Made by a program: the position numbers and the translations under genes. A model generated the notes under the pieces. That model made no database searches. It was not told where the DNA came from and saw nothing but the letters and a program-made list of their open reading frames with translations. From positions 62,001-126,000 of the forward strand of contig NZ_JACXLD010000006.1 in the NCBI RefSeq assembly GCF_014705705.1: DNA of 64,000 nucleotides. The letters are read 5' to 3'. Numbering within the stretch: position 1 is the stretch's first letter; every line of letters begins with the position of its first letter. Below are positions 1-8,897 of this stretch, one piece after another. This stretch comes from Spongiibacter pelagi (lineage in GTDB: Bacteria > Pseudomonadota > Gammaproteobacteria > Pseudomonadales > Spongiibacteraceae).

Positions 1-864
1 GACTTTGTCGCGGTTTCTTTTCCTAGCTCCGCAAGCTGCATAAACGATGCGCGCACTCGGTTAGAGGCTGCCGGTTGCTTTGCTCAGATCATCGGCAAGA
101 TCGAACGCGCCGAGGCGGTGGCGGAAGATGATCATTTAGATGATCTGATTCGCGCCTGTGACGGTGTTATGGTGGCGCGCGGTGATCTCGGTGTTGAGAT
201 TGGTGATGCGGCCCTGATTGGTTTGCAGAAGCACATTATCAAACGCGCGCGGGTATTGAATCGCCCGGTGATTACTGCCACCCAGATGATGGAATCCATG
301 ATTCACAATCCGGTGCCGACCCGCGCCGAAGTGTTTGATGTGGCCAATGCCGTGCTGGATGGCACCGATGCGGTGATGCTCTCGGCAGAAACCGCTACCG
401 GTGATTACCCGGTGGAAACGGTTGCTGCAATGGCACGAAATTGTGAGGGCGCCGAGCGTTATCCTTCTGCGCGTAAATCCAGTTACCGAATGGAGCGCAC
501 CTTCGATTCTGTGGAAGAAACCTTGGCGATGAGTGCGGTCTATGCCGCTAACCATCAGCAAGGTGTGAAGGCGATTGTGTCGCTCACAGAAACCGGTCGT
601 ACCACTTTGCTAATGTCCCGCCTGACCTCGGGTATTCCTATTTTTGCTTTTAGCCGCAATGCGGAAACCTGTAACCGGGTGAGCCTGTATCGCGGTGTAT
701 TTGCGGTGCCGAGTGAAACCGCAGAGCCGGCCACTGAGGCTTGTTTGGCAGAGCTAACCAAGCGTGGTTATGTGGAGAAAGGCGATTTGATTTTGATTAC
801 CAAGGGCGATCAAATCGGTGTGGGCAATCACACCAATACGTTGAAAATTGTTGAAGTGCCCTGA
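1..864 (+). CDS. pyk: Pyruvate kinase, C-terminal part (5' truncated by window)
   Basis: The frame is open from base 1 and the protein enters mid-barrel with DFVAVSFPSSAS, so about 190 N-terminal residues lie outside the window; 287 residues remain. Pyruvate kinase converts phosphoenolpyruvate and ADP to pyruvate and ATP in the cytoplasm. Visible family motifs are KIERAEAV, GVMVARGDLGVEIG, the TATQMMESM catalytic segment, and PTRAEVFDVANAVLDG leading to MLSAETATG. The C-terminal allosteric domain follows and ends in NHTNTLKIVEVP. The 3' end overlaps the convergent aldolase gene by 37 bases. With the downstream Entner-Doudoroff operon and pycAB it feeds the pyruvate node. The call is secure; which isozyme (PykA or PykF type) is not. 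Confidence 0.97.
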   Translation, partial: DFVAVSFPSSASCINDARTRLEAAGCFAQIIGKIERAEAVAEDDHLDDLIRACDGVMVARGDLGVEIGDAALIGLQKHIIKRARVLNRPVITATQMMESMIHNPVPTRAEVFDVANAVLDGTDAVMLSAETATGDYPVETVAAMARNCEGAERYPSARKSSYRMERTFDSVEETLAMSAVYAANHQQGVKAIVSLTETGRTTLLMSRLTSGIPIFAFSRNAETCNRVSLYRGVFAVPSETAEPATEACLAELTKRGYVEKGDLILITKGDQIGVGNHTNTLKIVEVP

Positions 865-1496
865 CCATAGCCGGAGGCAAAGCGTTTTAGCACGGCTTCC
901 ATCTCCGCTTGGCTTAGTAATACCGGCTCGCCACTTTGCAGGCTGAGCAGGTACATGGCGGCTAACTCTTCCACTTCCTGCGCAAGCGCTAGCGCAGTCA
1001 GCGGTGAATCGCCCAGCGCTATTTGGCCGTGGTTGGCCATGAGGCAGGCATTCACGTCATACAGATTTTTGCTGACGCTATTGGCCAGTGTTTCAGTGCC
1101 AAATTCAGCGTATTCCGTACAGGGAATTTCCGCAGCGCCAGCAACGGCAACCATATAGTGAAAGGCCGGAATAGGGCGTCTTAAACAGGCTAGCGCGGTA
1201 GCGTGTCTGGAATGGCAGTGGACAATGGCTTGGCAGCGTGGATGGTCGCGATAAATCTGCTGATGTAAGTGCCATTCGCTGGAAGGGCGAATACCGTCGA
1301 TGGCGGGTTTGCCTTCATCAGCAATAAACGCCAAATTACTTAAACTGGCTTCACCTGCACTTAAACCGCTGGCGCTGATCCACATACCGTCTTCGGTTCG
1401 CACCGAGGCATTGCCGCTGGCGCCGGGACTGATCCCGGCGACATACATTTTGTGTAGGGCATCAACCAGTTGCCGTTTTCGTTCGGTGTCGCTCAT
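828..1496 (-). CDS. Class II aldolase, L-fuculose-phosphate aldolase type
   Basis: A 222-residue zinc-dependent class II aldolase/adducin-fold protein. The phosphate-binding SGNASVR loop, the SASGL loop, the catalytic SSEW glutamate, the HCHSRH zinc pair and the third zinc histidine in MANHG are all present in the order seen in E. coli FucA. Length and the AVAGAAEIPC segment also match FucA better than MtnB or AraD. The family cleaves sugar phosphates to DHAP and an aldehyde. No fucose genes are nearby, so the substrate is unknown. It lies 13 bases downstream of htpX on the same strand and its 3' end runs 37 bases into pyk on the other strand. No strong ribosome binding site was seen, which suggests coupling to htpX. 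Confidence 0.85.
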   Translation of the reverse strand: MSDTERKRQLVDALHKMYVAGISPGASGNASVRTEDGMWISASGLSAGEASLSNLAFIADEGKPAIDGIRPSSEWHLHQQIYRDHPRCQAIVHCHSRHATALACLRRPIPAFHYMVAVAGAAEIPCTEYAEFGTETLANSVSKNLYDVNACLMANHGQIALGDSPLTALALAQEVEELAAMYLLSLQSGEPVLLSQAEMEAVLKRFASGYGQGTSTIFNVLV

Positions 1497-1509
1497 GGCT
1501 AGGGTGAAC

Positions 1510-2397
1510 TCAGGCGCCTTGTTTAAGTGCTTGAATACGACGTTCCAGCGGTGGGTGTGAGCTGAACAGAGCCATCAAATCTTGTTTGGCCTGACTGCTA
1601 ATGCCAAAGGCGGTCATTTCGCCGGGCAGATCACTGGGCAGGCCTTGCTGTTGTTGCAGGCGGCGCAGGGCGTCGATCATATCTTGGCGGCCCGCTAAAC
1701 TCGCACCGGCGTGGTCGGCACGGAATTCGCGCCAGCGCGAGAACCACATAACAATAATTGAGGCCAGAATCCCTAGGATCATTTCGGCAATAAAGGTGGT
1801 GATGTAAAAGCCGATGCCGTGACCGCGCTCGGTTTTAAATACCACGCGATCGACGGTGTGACCGATAATACGGGCGAAGAACATCACGAAGGTATTCACC
1901 ACGCCCTGAATCAGGGTCAGGGTAATCATATCGCCATTGGCAACGTGGCCGATTTCATGGCCCAGTACCGCGCGAATTTCATTGGGGCGCATTTGCTGCA
2001 TCAAGCCTTCTGATACGGCAACGAGGGCCTTATTGCGGTTCCAGCCAGTCGCAAACGCATTGGCGGCCGGCGAGGGAAAGATACCCACTTCTGGCATGGC
2101 AATACCGGCTTTTTGCGACAGCTCGGCCACAGTTTCCATCAGCCAGCGCTCATTGGCGGTGCGCGGTTGTTCAATGATCTGGGTGCGGGTACTGCGCTTG
2201 GCCATCCATTTGGACATCAGCAGCGAAATAATCGAGCCGCTCATACCAAACACGGCACAAAACACCAGTAGGGCGCCGAGGTTAAGGTCTACACCATTGG
2301 CGTCCATATAGCTTTGAACACCGAGCAGACTCAAAGTGATACTGGCTACCAGTACCACCGCTAAGTTTGTGGCGAGAAACAGAAAAATGCGCATCAT
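1510..2397 (-). CDS. htpX: Membrane heat-shock metalloprotease HtpX
   Basis: M48-family zinc protease of the inner membrane that degrades misfolded membrane proteins together with FtsH. The start is placed at [11 protein letters not shown] (base 2397), which aligns with E. coli HtpX. The upstream in-frame ATG at 2409 abuts the only AAGG motif with no spacing, so it is less likely. Two N-terminal membrane segments come first (about residues 3-25 and 40-60). The HEIGH zinc motif with catalytic Glu is at about residues 147-151, two further hydrophobic segments follow, and the third ligand is in [10 protein letters not shown]. The 295-residue length matches the family. The fucA-like aldolase follows 13 bases downstream and is probably co-transcribed. 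Confidence 0.96.
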   Translation of the reverse strand: MMRIFLFLATNLAVVLVASITLSLLGVQSYMDANGVDLNLGALLVFCAVFGMSGSIISLLMSKWMAKRSTRTQIIEQPRTANERWLMETVAELSQKAGIAMPEVGIFPSPAANAFATGWNRNKALVAVSEGLMQQMRPNEIRAVLGHEIGHVANGDMITLTLIQGVVNTFVMFFARIIGHTVDRVVFKTERGHGIGFYITTFIAEMILGILASIIVMWFSRWREFRADHAGASLAGRQDMIDALRRLQQQQGLPSDLPGEMTAFGISSQAKQDLMALFSSHPPLERRIQALKQGA

Positions 2398-2476
2398 GGG
2401 CGAAGCCATCCTTGTAAGTAAGTTCTGCCAGATAATCTGGGGCTGAGCGCCTCGGCTTTCAAGTTATTCCGGGCGC

Positions 2477-2806
2477 TCAGGGAGAAATTTCATCATCCGG
2501 TAATGATTGGACGTCGTCGTCAGCGTGTTGTTCATTTTCCGCTGTAAGAAGCTCTTGATTTTCGGCTAGCGGTTTCAGAATTTCTGGCCCGGCTTCCACT
2601 GTGGGTTGGCCAGAGTCGTCCATATCGCATAACAGGGGCTGGGCGCGCAGGTAGATATCTTTGCTGCTGTGTTCGAACACGATATTTACGGCTTCGTCGC
2701 GGTGGGCGGTGCGAAACAGGATTCGCCGATCGCGGCCGTCTACCCATTCCTGTTGTTTGCTCAGGTAGTGGCCGTCTTGATTTTGGATAACAAAAATACT
2801 GCTCAT
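2477..2806 (-). CDS. Conserved hypothetical protein, 109 residues
   Basis: Family not recognised by name. The N-terminal 60 residues look like a compact alpha/beta domain: MSSIFVIQNQDGHYLSKQQEWVDG, then RILFRTAHRDEAVNIVFEHSS, then a strand IYLRAQPLLC. The C-terminal 45 residues are acidic and low-complexity (ENEQHADDDVQSLPDD) and probably disordered. There is no signal peptide, membrane segment or Cys cluster, so it is predicted cytoplasmic. It sits between htpX and a J-domain protein on the same strand. The ATG start is followed by codon usage like its neighbours. Function unknown. Confidence 0.75.
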   Translation of the reverse strand: MSSIFVIQNQDGHYLSKQQEWVDGRDRRILFRTAHRDEAVNIVFEHSSKDIYLRAQPLLCDMDDSGQPTVEAGPEILKPLAENQELLTAENEQHADDDVQSLPDDEISP

Positions 2807-2874
2807 GGTTCTACTTCGGTTACGTTTGCGGGCTGAGTGTAGCGGGTTTGCCTGCTGGCTGAAAGCGAGGTAAA

Positions 2875-3375
2875 TCAGCGTTTCAGCAGGGTTTCCTTGG
2901 CGGCGTTGAGCTGGCTGGCGAGATAGTCATTGCCGCCGCGATCTGGATGCAGTTTTTGCATCAACTGGCGGTGGGCCTGAATGATGTCGTCTTCGCTTGC
3001 GGTTTCCTTTAAGCCGAGAATTGCCAATGCTTCATTACGGCTCATATTGCCGTTGCTGCTAGTCGGTGGCGGTGTGTGATTGGCGCTTTGTCCATTTTTG
3101 CCGCTTTGCTCATTATCGCCGCGCTGTTGGTTAAGTCGGTGATAAACGTGGTTGAGAATGTATTGGCGCACAAAGGGCAGGGCACCGCCGATAAGGCCGG
3201 CGATCCAGTGAACTCGCCCGGTTAGCGACATCACCACCAATCCTGCGGCCGCCAAGCCAATAATCAGGCTCAGATAATAGGAGCGGCGTTGTTCGGGCGG
3301 CTTTTGTTGAACCACAGTGACAAAGCGATACAGTGCATAAAGAATAAGGGCGGCAAAGGCAAGGCGAATGATCAT
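2875..3375 (-). CDS. Membrane-anchored J-domain (DnaJ-like) protein
   Basis: A 166-residue protein with two N-terminal hydrophobic segments (about residues 2-18 and 33-55, with a further apolar stretch to about 70). A polar linker rich in Gln/Asn/Ser (about 80-110) follows, and then a C-terminal J domain with LGLKETASEDDIIQAHRQL and the essential HPD tripeptide in LHPDRGG. The order of membrane anchor then C-terminal J domain resembles Pam18/Tim14-type cochaperones, which stimulate the DnaK ATPase at a membrane. The DnaK partner is not in the window. This topology is common in alpha- and gammaproteobacteria, but the client is unknown. Confidence 0.85.
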   Translation of the reverse strand: MIIRLAFAALILYALYRFVTVVQQKPPEQRRSYYLSLIIGLAAAGLVVMSLTGRVHWIAGLIGGALPFVRQYILNHVYHRLNQQRGDNEQSGKNGQSANHTPPPTSSNGNMSRNEALAILGLKETASEDDIIQAHRQLMQKLHPDRGGNDYLASQLNAAKETLLKR

Positions 3376-3483
3376 TGAGAACTGTCCGTAAATCGAACCG
3401 ACAGTATAAGGTGAGAAAATTTCCGGGGGAACCGTCCGGGGTCAGACTTGCCCCGGATTATAAGGTGTATGTTTCGCAGGGGG

Positions 3484-3693
3484 TTAGTGCAGGGTTTCGC
3501 TGGCCTTAAGTTGGTGCAGCTCTTCGATGTAGTGCTTGCGACCATATAACTCAGATTCAATTGCTAGACGTTCAACGTCATTTTGCCATTCGGAATTTTT
3601 CAGCATGTCCAGCAGTTTACGGCTGCACAGATTTTTAACCATGTTTGGTGATAATGTGCTTGGTGATGTTGCATTCTGTTGATTGATATTCAT
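3484..3693 (-). CDS. Small hypothetical protein, 69 residues
   Basis: Supported by a good ribosome binding site (AGAGGAAA, about 6 bases before the ATG) and by ordinary amino-acid composition. The N-terminal 17 residues are polar and rich in Ser/Asn/Thr. The rest is predicted alpha-helical: MVKNLCSRKLLDMLKNSEW, then DVERLAIESELYGRKHYIEELHQL. It has no membrane segment. Family not recognised. It stands alone between the J-domain gene and the enoyl-CoA hydratase gene, with a 142-base gap upstream that probably carries its promoter. Confidence 0.65.
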   Translation of the reverse strand: MNINQQNATSPSTLSPNMVKNLCSRKLLDMLKNSEWQNDVERLAIESELYGRKHYIEELHQLKASETLH

Positions 3694-3835
3694 CTTATTT
3701 CCTCTATGTTTCTGGCTGCTCTATTTCAGGCCAGTGCTCTCTGTTCTTAGCTAGCTCGCACATAGTTACGGAATTAGATGTCAATCTGATGACAAAATCA
3801 GGAAGTTTTAAAGGCGGGAAATACTAGGTATGCGC

Positions 3836-4621
3836 TTATTCTGCACGGCCGTGACGGCCTGCACCCTGGGTAAAGCGGCTGGCGCCGTCCAAGGTTTCAC
3901 CCGAGGCGAGGGTCTCTAGGCCAAGGCGAAATTCTTCCTGTATGGCCTCGGCTTCGTCCATTCCCCATTGCTGGTAGGCACTCAGACGGTCATTGCGCAT
4001 ACAGGTCTGCGGTAATTTACTCAGTTGCAGGGCCAGCTCTTGGGCGGTGCGGAGGGCTTGTCCACTTTCGACTAAGCGGTTGGCGAGGCCGATTTTAAAG
4101 GCTTCTTCGGCATTGACCGCGCGGCCGGTCAGAATCATATCCATAGCGCGACTCATACCAATTAAGCGCGGTAGGCGCACGGTGCCGCCATCAATGAGTG
4201 GCACGCCAAAGCGCCGACAGAATACGCCAAAGATGGCGCTTTGATCCGCCACCCGTAAATCACACCAGCAGGCCAGTTCCAAGCCGCCGGCAACGCAGTG
4301 GCCGGAAACGGCGGCAATAACGGGTTTGCTTAATTGCAAGCGGCTGGGGCCCATGGGGCCGTCACCCTCGGTGTTCAGAGGGTTGCGCCGCTCGGGTTCG
4401 CCGGCGAAGGCTTTGAGATCGGCGCCGGCACAAAAAACATCGGGACCGCCGGTGAGTATTGCCACCGCCAGAGAATCATCGGCATCAAAGTCTTGGAAAA
4501 CTTGCGCCAGCGCGCGTGCGGTTGGGCCGTCTACCGCATTGCGGACCTCGGGGCGATTCAGGGTCACGGTGAGTACCGGGCTCTGAATACTGATCAGCAG
4601 ATTGGGGTAGGCGGCCTGCAT
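3836..4621 (-). CDS. Enoyl-CoA hydratase/isomerase (crotonase) family protein
   Basis: A 261-residue crotonase-fold enzyme. The first oxyanion-hole loop is FCAGADLKAF and the second is VSGHCVAGGLELACWCDLRVA. The catalytic-region segment FGVFCRRFGVPLIDGGTVRLPRLIG places Gly-Val where hydratases usually have one of their two glutamates, so isomerase or other crotonase chemistry is possible. The IGLANRLVESG signature is intact. It starts 11 bases after the decarboxylase gene ends on the same strand, so the two are likely co-transcribed. The metabolic link between them is not obvious. The family is clear; the substrate is not. Confidence 0.88.
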   Translation of the reverse strand: MQAAYPNLLISIQSPVLTVTLNRPEVRNAVDGPTARALAQVFQDFDADDSLAVAILTGGPDVFCAGADLKAFAGEPERRNPLNTEGDGPMGPSRLQLSKPVIAAVSGHCVAGGLELACWCDLRVADQSAIFGVFCRRFGVPLIDGGTVRLPRLIGMSRAMDMILTGRAVNAEEAFKIGLANRLVESGQALRTAQELALQLSKLPQTCMRNDRLSAYQQWGMDEAEAIQEEFRLGLETLASGETLDGASRFTQGAGRHGRAE

Positions 4622-4632
4622 GGTAAGCGAGC

Positions 4633-6897
4633 TTATTCGATTACCGCGTCGACAAAGTAGTGATCAACGCCGTTCACTTTTTCTTTCACTAGGCCGTGGC
4701 AGTCGGTTTCAAAGCCGGGGAAGCGGGCATTGAAGTCGCGTACAAACTGCAGGTAGCGAACGATGGTGGCATTGAAGCGCTCACCGGGAATCAGCAGTGG
4801 AATACCGGGCGGGTAAGGGGTGACCAGCATGGCGGTAGTGCGGCCTTCCAGTTCGTCGATAGACACGCGCTCAACCTGACGGTGCGACATTTTTGACCAA
4901 GCATCGGCCGGCACCATGGTGGGCTCGATGTTCGACAAATACATCTCGGTGGTAATCCGCGCCAGATCATATTCCTTGTAAACGCTGTGAATATCGTTAC
5001 ACAGGTCGCGCAGGCCGACTTTGTCGTAGCGTGGATTCTTGGCGGCAAACTGCGGCATAACCCGCCACAGTGGCAGGTTCTGGTCGTAGTCATCTTTGAA
5101 CTGCTGTAGTTCGGTCACCATGGAGTTCCAGCGGCCTTTGGTGATACCGATGGTGAACATGATAAAGAAGGAATACAGCCCCGTTTTCTCGATGATAATG
5201 CCGTGCTCGGCCAGATATTTGCTGACAATCGCGGCGGGAATACCCTGATCGTCAAATTTGCCCTGCACATCGAGGCCGGGGGTGATAATGGTGGCTTTGA
5301 TCGGATCGAGCATATTAAAGCCAGACTCGATATCACCAAAACCGTGCCAGTGGTCGTCGGCGTGAATTACCCAGTCGTCGCGATCGCCAATACCTGAATC
5401 GGAAATTTGATCCGGCCCCCACACTTTGAACCACCAATCGTCGCCGTATTCATTATCGACTTTGCGCATAGCGCGGCGGAAATCGATGGCTTCCAAAATT
5501 GATTCTTCAACCAGTGCGTGTCCACCCGGAGGTTCCATCATGGCTGCGGCCACGTCGCAAGACGCAATAATGGCGTACTGCGGTGAGGTAGAGGCGTGCA
5601 TCAAATAGGATTCATTGAAGCGGTGGGTGTCCAGTTTCCGCTCGCGGCTGTCTTGCACCAGAATTTGTGAGGCTTGAGACAGGCCCGCCAGTAATTTGTG
5701 GGTCGACTGGGTGGCAAACACCAAGCTCTTATCCGAGCGGGGACGGTCGTTAGCAATGGCGTGCATATCTTTGTAGAAGGGATGGAAGGCCGCGTGGGGC
5801 AACCAAGCTTCGTCAAAGTGCAGGGTGTCGATGGTATTGCCGAGTGTGGCTTTAATTTCTTCCACGTTATAGACCACACCGTCGTAGGTGCTTTGGGTAA
5901 TGGTCAAAATGCGTGGCTGTTTATTCTCGACATGTTTGGCGAAGGGGTGGGCTTCAATTTTGGCGCGAATGGCTTCCGGGTCAAATTCCGATTTGGGAAT
6001 AGGGCCGATAATGCCGTAGTGGTTACGGGTCGGCATGAGGAATACCGGAATCGCGCCGGTCATGATAATGCTGTGCAGAATGGATTTGTGACAGTTGCGG
6101 TCAACTACCACGATATCGCCGGGTGCGACCACCGAATGCCAAACGACTTTGTTGGAGGTTGAGGTGCCATTGGTCACAAAGAACAAATGGTCGCAGCCAA
6201 AAATACGGGCGGCGTTTTCTTCACTGGCGCTCACTGGGCCGGTGTGGTCTAGCAATTGGCCCAGTTCTTCTACCGCATTACACACGTCGGCGCGCAACAG
6301 GTTTTCGCCAAAGAACTGGTGAAACATTTGCCCGACCGGGCTTTTCAAAAACGCGACACCACCGGAGTGGCCGGGGCAGTGCCAAGAGTAGGAACTGTCG
6401 CTGGCGTAGTTCATTAACGCACTAAAAAATGGGGGCGCTAGTGAGTCTAGATATTTATTGGCTTCGCGGATGATATGGCGGGCCACAAATTCGGGAGTGT
6501 CTTCGAACATATGAATGAAACCGTGCAGCTCGCGCAGAATTTCATTGGGAATATGTTGTGAGGTGCGAGTTTCGCCGTAGAGAAATACCGGAATATCGTT
6601 GTTGCGCTGACGCACGGCGCGCATAAATTCGCCGATGGACGCGAGCGTTTGGCTGCTGTAGTTGTTGTCGTCTTCCTCTAGGCTTTCTTCAAATTCTTCA
6701 TCGTCGATGGAGAGAATGAAACAAGAGGCGCGGCTGGCCTGCTGGGCAAAGGCGGTCAAATCACCGTAACTGGTAAAGCCGATAACTTCCATGCCTTCTT
6801 TGCTGATGGCATCGGCGAGGTCGCGGATACCTGAACCGGAGATATTTTCTGAGCGAAAATCTTCATCAATGACGACTACCGGAAAGCGAAATTTCAT
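4633..6897 (-). CDS. Orn/Lys/Arg decarboxylase (PLP-dependent basic amino-acid decarboxylase)
   Basis: Fold-type I decarboxylase that converts lysine, arginine or ornithine to the diamine or agmatine plus CO2. The start is placed at MKFRFPVVVIDEDF (base 6897): it matches relatives, and AAGAG lies 8 bases upstream, whereas the longer frame from 6951 adds 18 poorly supported residues. The 754-residue protein has an N-terminal response-regulator-like wing domain (about 1-130), then the PLP core with GTSTSNK, the PLP-contacting Asp in HFDEAW (about 362) and the Schiff-base lysine in STHKLLAGLSQ (about 401). A C-terminal domain starts near YPPGIPLL. Substrate choice cannot be read from the sequence. 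SpeDE elsewhere in the window would use putrescine if this enzyme feeds that route. Confidence 0.92.
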   Translation of the reverse strand: MKFRFPVVVIDEDFRSENISGSGIRDLADAISKEGMEVIGFTSYGDLTAFAQQASRASCFILSIDDEEFEESLEEDDNNYSSQTLASIGEFMRAVRQRNNDIPVFLYGETRTSQHIPNEILRELHGFIHMFEDTPEFVARHIIREANKYLDSLAPPFFSALMNYASDSSYSWHCPGHSGGVAFLKSPVGQMFHQFFGENLLRADVCNAVEELGQLLDHTGPVSASEENAARIFGCDHLFFVTNGTSTSNKVVWHSVVAPGDIVVVDRNCHKSILHSIIMTGAIPVFLMPTRNHYGIIGPIPKSEFDPEAIRAKIEAHPFAKHVENKQPRILTITQSTYDGVVYNVEEIKATLGNTIDTLHFDEAWLPHAAFHPFYKDMHAIANDRPRSDKSLVFATQSTHKLLAGLSQASQILVQDSRERKLDTHRFNESYLMHASTSPQYAIIASCDVAAAMMEPPGGHALVEESILEAIDFRRAMRKVDNEYGDDWWFKVWGPDQISDSGIGDRDDWVIHADDHWHGFGDIESGFNMLDPIKATIITPGLDVQGKFDDQGIPAAIVSKYLAEHGIIIEKTGLYSFFIMFTIGITKGRWNSMVTELQQFKDDYDQNLPLWRVMPQFAAKNPRYDKVGLRDLCNDIHSVYKEYDLARITTEMYLSNIEPTMVPADAWSKMSHRQVERVSIDELEGRTTAMLVTPYPPGIPLLIPGERFNATIVRYLQFVRDFNARFPGFETDCHGLVKEKVNGVDHYFVDAVIE

Positions 6898-7070
6898 GCC
6901 TGAGACTCTTAGTGAGAAATGTTTAGCGACTTGAGTAGGAAACCCTACCATTAAAGCCTGCCTGATTTTAGTGCCTGATCATTGCAGTTTTTGACTCAAG
7001 TCACTGAGAGCAAGGATATTACCGTTTCCACGTCAGCGCTGAAACACTCTCGGAATAATTAATCGCCCAT

Positions 7071-7103
7071 AAAAAAAGCCCCCGACCAAGGCCGAGGGCT
7101 TTT
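7071..7103 (-). terminator. Rho-independent terminator after the TpsB-like gene
   Basis: On the minus strand a stem of about 11 pairs (AAAAGCCCTCG against CGGGGGCTTTT, one mismatch) ends in seven T residues. It lies 21 bases past the stop of the TpsB-like gene. The plus-strand reading also ends in TTTT, so it may work in both directions. Confidence 0.85.
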
Positions 7104-7123
7104 AATATGAGCTGGCAATGACC

Positions 7124-8851
7124 TTAGAAAGTCAGGCGAACGCGCCAGTAGAAGTCAGCTTCCAGTGATTCCAGATAATCTTCGTCTTGAACATCATCGG
7201 TCAGTGGGCGAGCCACCACGACTTCACTGTAGAGTTGGTCACGGTAGTTCAGCTGCAAGCCCAAGCCAGCATCGGCCACGCTTTGCTCGTCACCTTCTGG
7301 CGAGCTGGCGTTTTCGAACCAAGCGGCGCCGTATTCAGCAAACAGGCTTGGCACCAGTTTGAAGTCGCCCATTTGGTAAGTGCGCTCGTAAGCGGCATAG
7401 CCAAAGTAACCGGAGTCACCAATGAGTACGCCTGGCAGGTAAGCGCTCAGGGTGTTCATGCCGCCGAGAACAAACTGTTGCTGCTGTGGCACTTGCTCGT
7501 CAGAGTATTGTGCTTTGGCGTTGATTTTCAGGGCGCCGTTTTCACCGAGACGCAACTGGTAGTTGGCGGTCGGAATCAGCGCAACAAACTCCGCTGTGCG
7601 CGCTTGTGGTACCACGTCTGGCGCATCAGTAGCCGTTGGGTAGGCGGCAAAATAAGCTTGTGCAAAGCTGGGGTAGTCATCCAGTGTGCCGCCGTCGCCC
7701 ATGCCGGTTTTCAGGCTCAGGCCCAAGGTCAGTTGTGAGGCAGAGCTGTCTGGAGTGTTGTAGGTGGTTTTAATGTATTTACCGCCGACTTCCAGGGTTT
7801 GGTAAACCTCATCCAGAATCTTGCCGTTAACGCCGGATTGCTCAATGCTGGAGTCGATGTGCGACACTTTTTCATTCAGCAGAATGCGGGTCCAAGGGGT
7901 GCTGTACAGCACTTGTTCGCCGCGCAGCGCCACTTGCAGAATTTCCGCATCCAGATTGACCCGAGTGCTGCTGCTAGTAGGGTCACAGCCAACCAGCGTA
8001 TTGCCGATAACGCCGAGACCGAGGGTGTCGGTCAAGGTACAAACCGCACCGCCAAGGCCACCGCTAGCGCTGGTAGTGGTAACTTGTGGATCGCGGGTGT
8101 ATTCGGTGTAACTAGCATCTACGCCGTAAAGGCCGAAGGCGAAGGGGCGGTCGATACTGACGCTCAGTTGATTGAGTTCGTCGCCATCGCGGGATTCGCC
8201 GAGGTCAGCAAAGGCGGTTTGCACCGCTGCGCTGATTTGAGTGCCGTCTTCGGTGCGGTGTTTGATGCCGGCCATGCCGAAGTAGCGGCCTAAGAAGCGG
8301 CTGCCTTTGTTATTGGTTTCAAGAATAAAGTCGGTAGCGTCGTAGTCTTCGACTTTTTCTGAGGTGAATACCATCGCCACTTTGCCGTCGCCCAGCTCTT
8401 CATAGGAAATGCTGTAGTCGTAGCCGCCGCGCTGTGCTTGCAGGTCAGCCAGCACGCGGGGAGTGTCGTATTCGGGAATGGTGAGGTCGGCATCGCCTTC
8501 AAGGTGTTTGAAGTGGGCAACGGCACGCTCGTCGCCTTTCACTTCTGCCAGCACTTTCTGGTCGACAAAAACCAGAATGGCGTCAAGTGAACGATAGTAA
8601 TTAACGGTGACCAGCAGGTGACCTTCTTCGTAATAGCGGCGAGTCAAATTCAGAACCGCTTCGGAAGGGTTTTTCGCCGAAGTGATGATCTCGGTAACCG
8701 CGGAGTCGGTCAGGTGACTATTGCCGTAGACTCGGAGTGTGGTCTCGCCCGTTTTAGCGGAAATTGCCGCAGGGGAGCTGGCCAAAATTGCCTGAGTTTC
8801 GGCTTGGTTCAGCTGGGCGGGTGGGATGACCGGTGGCAAATCAATCGCCAT
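7124..8851 (-). CDS. TpsB/FhaC-like outer-membrane transporter without signal peptide
   Basis: A 575-residue protein resembling ShlB/FhaC/HecB two-partner-secretion transporters (Omp85 superfamily). The N-terminus looks like POTRA modules (TTLRVYGNSHLT, then a YYEEGHLLVTVNYY segment, about residues 35-120; a second module about 120-175). A 16-strand-barrel-like region follows, beginning ETNNKGSRFLGRYFGMAGI and ending with terminal Phe in WRVRLTF, a typical outer-membrane beta signal. Two oddities are visible. There is no signal peptide: the start has a perfect AGGAG 7 bases upstream, and the upstream frame stops at 8888-8890 with no other start. The conserved barrel-lumen VRGY motif reads LSAY (residues 468-471), losing the key Arg. 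It lies 98 bases downstream of the OmpA-repeat gene. Confidence 0.8.
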   Translation of the reverse strand: MAIDLPPVIPPAQLNQAETQAILASSPAAISAKTGETTLRVYGNSHLTDSAVTEIITSAKNPSEAVLNLTRRYYEEGHLLVTVNYYRSLDAILVFVDQKVLAEVKGDERAVAHFKHLEGDADLTIPEYDTPRVLADLQAQRGGYDYSISYEELGDGKVAMVFTSEKVEDYDATDFILETNNKGSRFLGRYFGMAGIKHRTEDGTQISAAVQTAFADLGESRDGDELNQLSVSIDRPFAFGLYGVDASYTEYTRDPQVTTTSASGGLGGAVCTLTDTLGLGVIGNTLVGCDPTSSSTRVNLDAEILQVALRGEQVLYSTPWTRILLNEKVSHIDSSIEQSGVNGKILDEVYQTLEVGGKYIKTTYNTPDSSASQLTLGLSLKTGMGDGGTLDDYPSFAQAYFAAYPTATDAPDVVPQARTAEFVALIPTANYQLRLGENGALKINAKAQYSDEQVPQQQQFVLGGMNTLSAYLPGVLIGDSGYFGYAAYERTYQMGDFKLVPSLFAEYGAAWFENASSPEGDEQSVADAGLGLQLNYRDQLYSEVVVARPLTDDVQDEDYLESLEADFYWRVRLTF

Positions 8852-8897
8852 GTTGTTTCTCCTAAATTCAAATAATCGGCGGTTCGTTTAATGTAAT

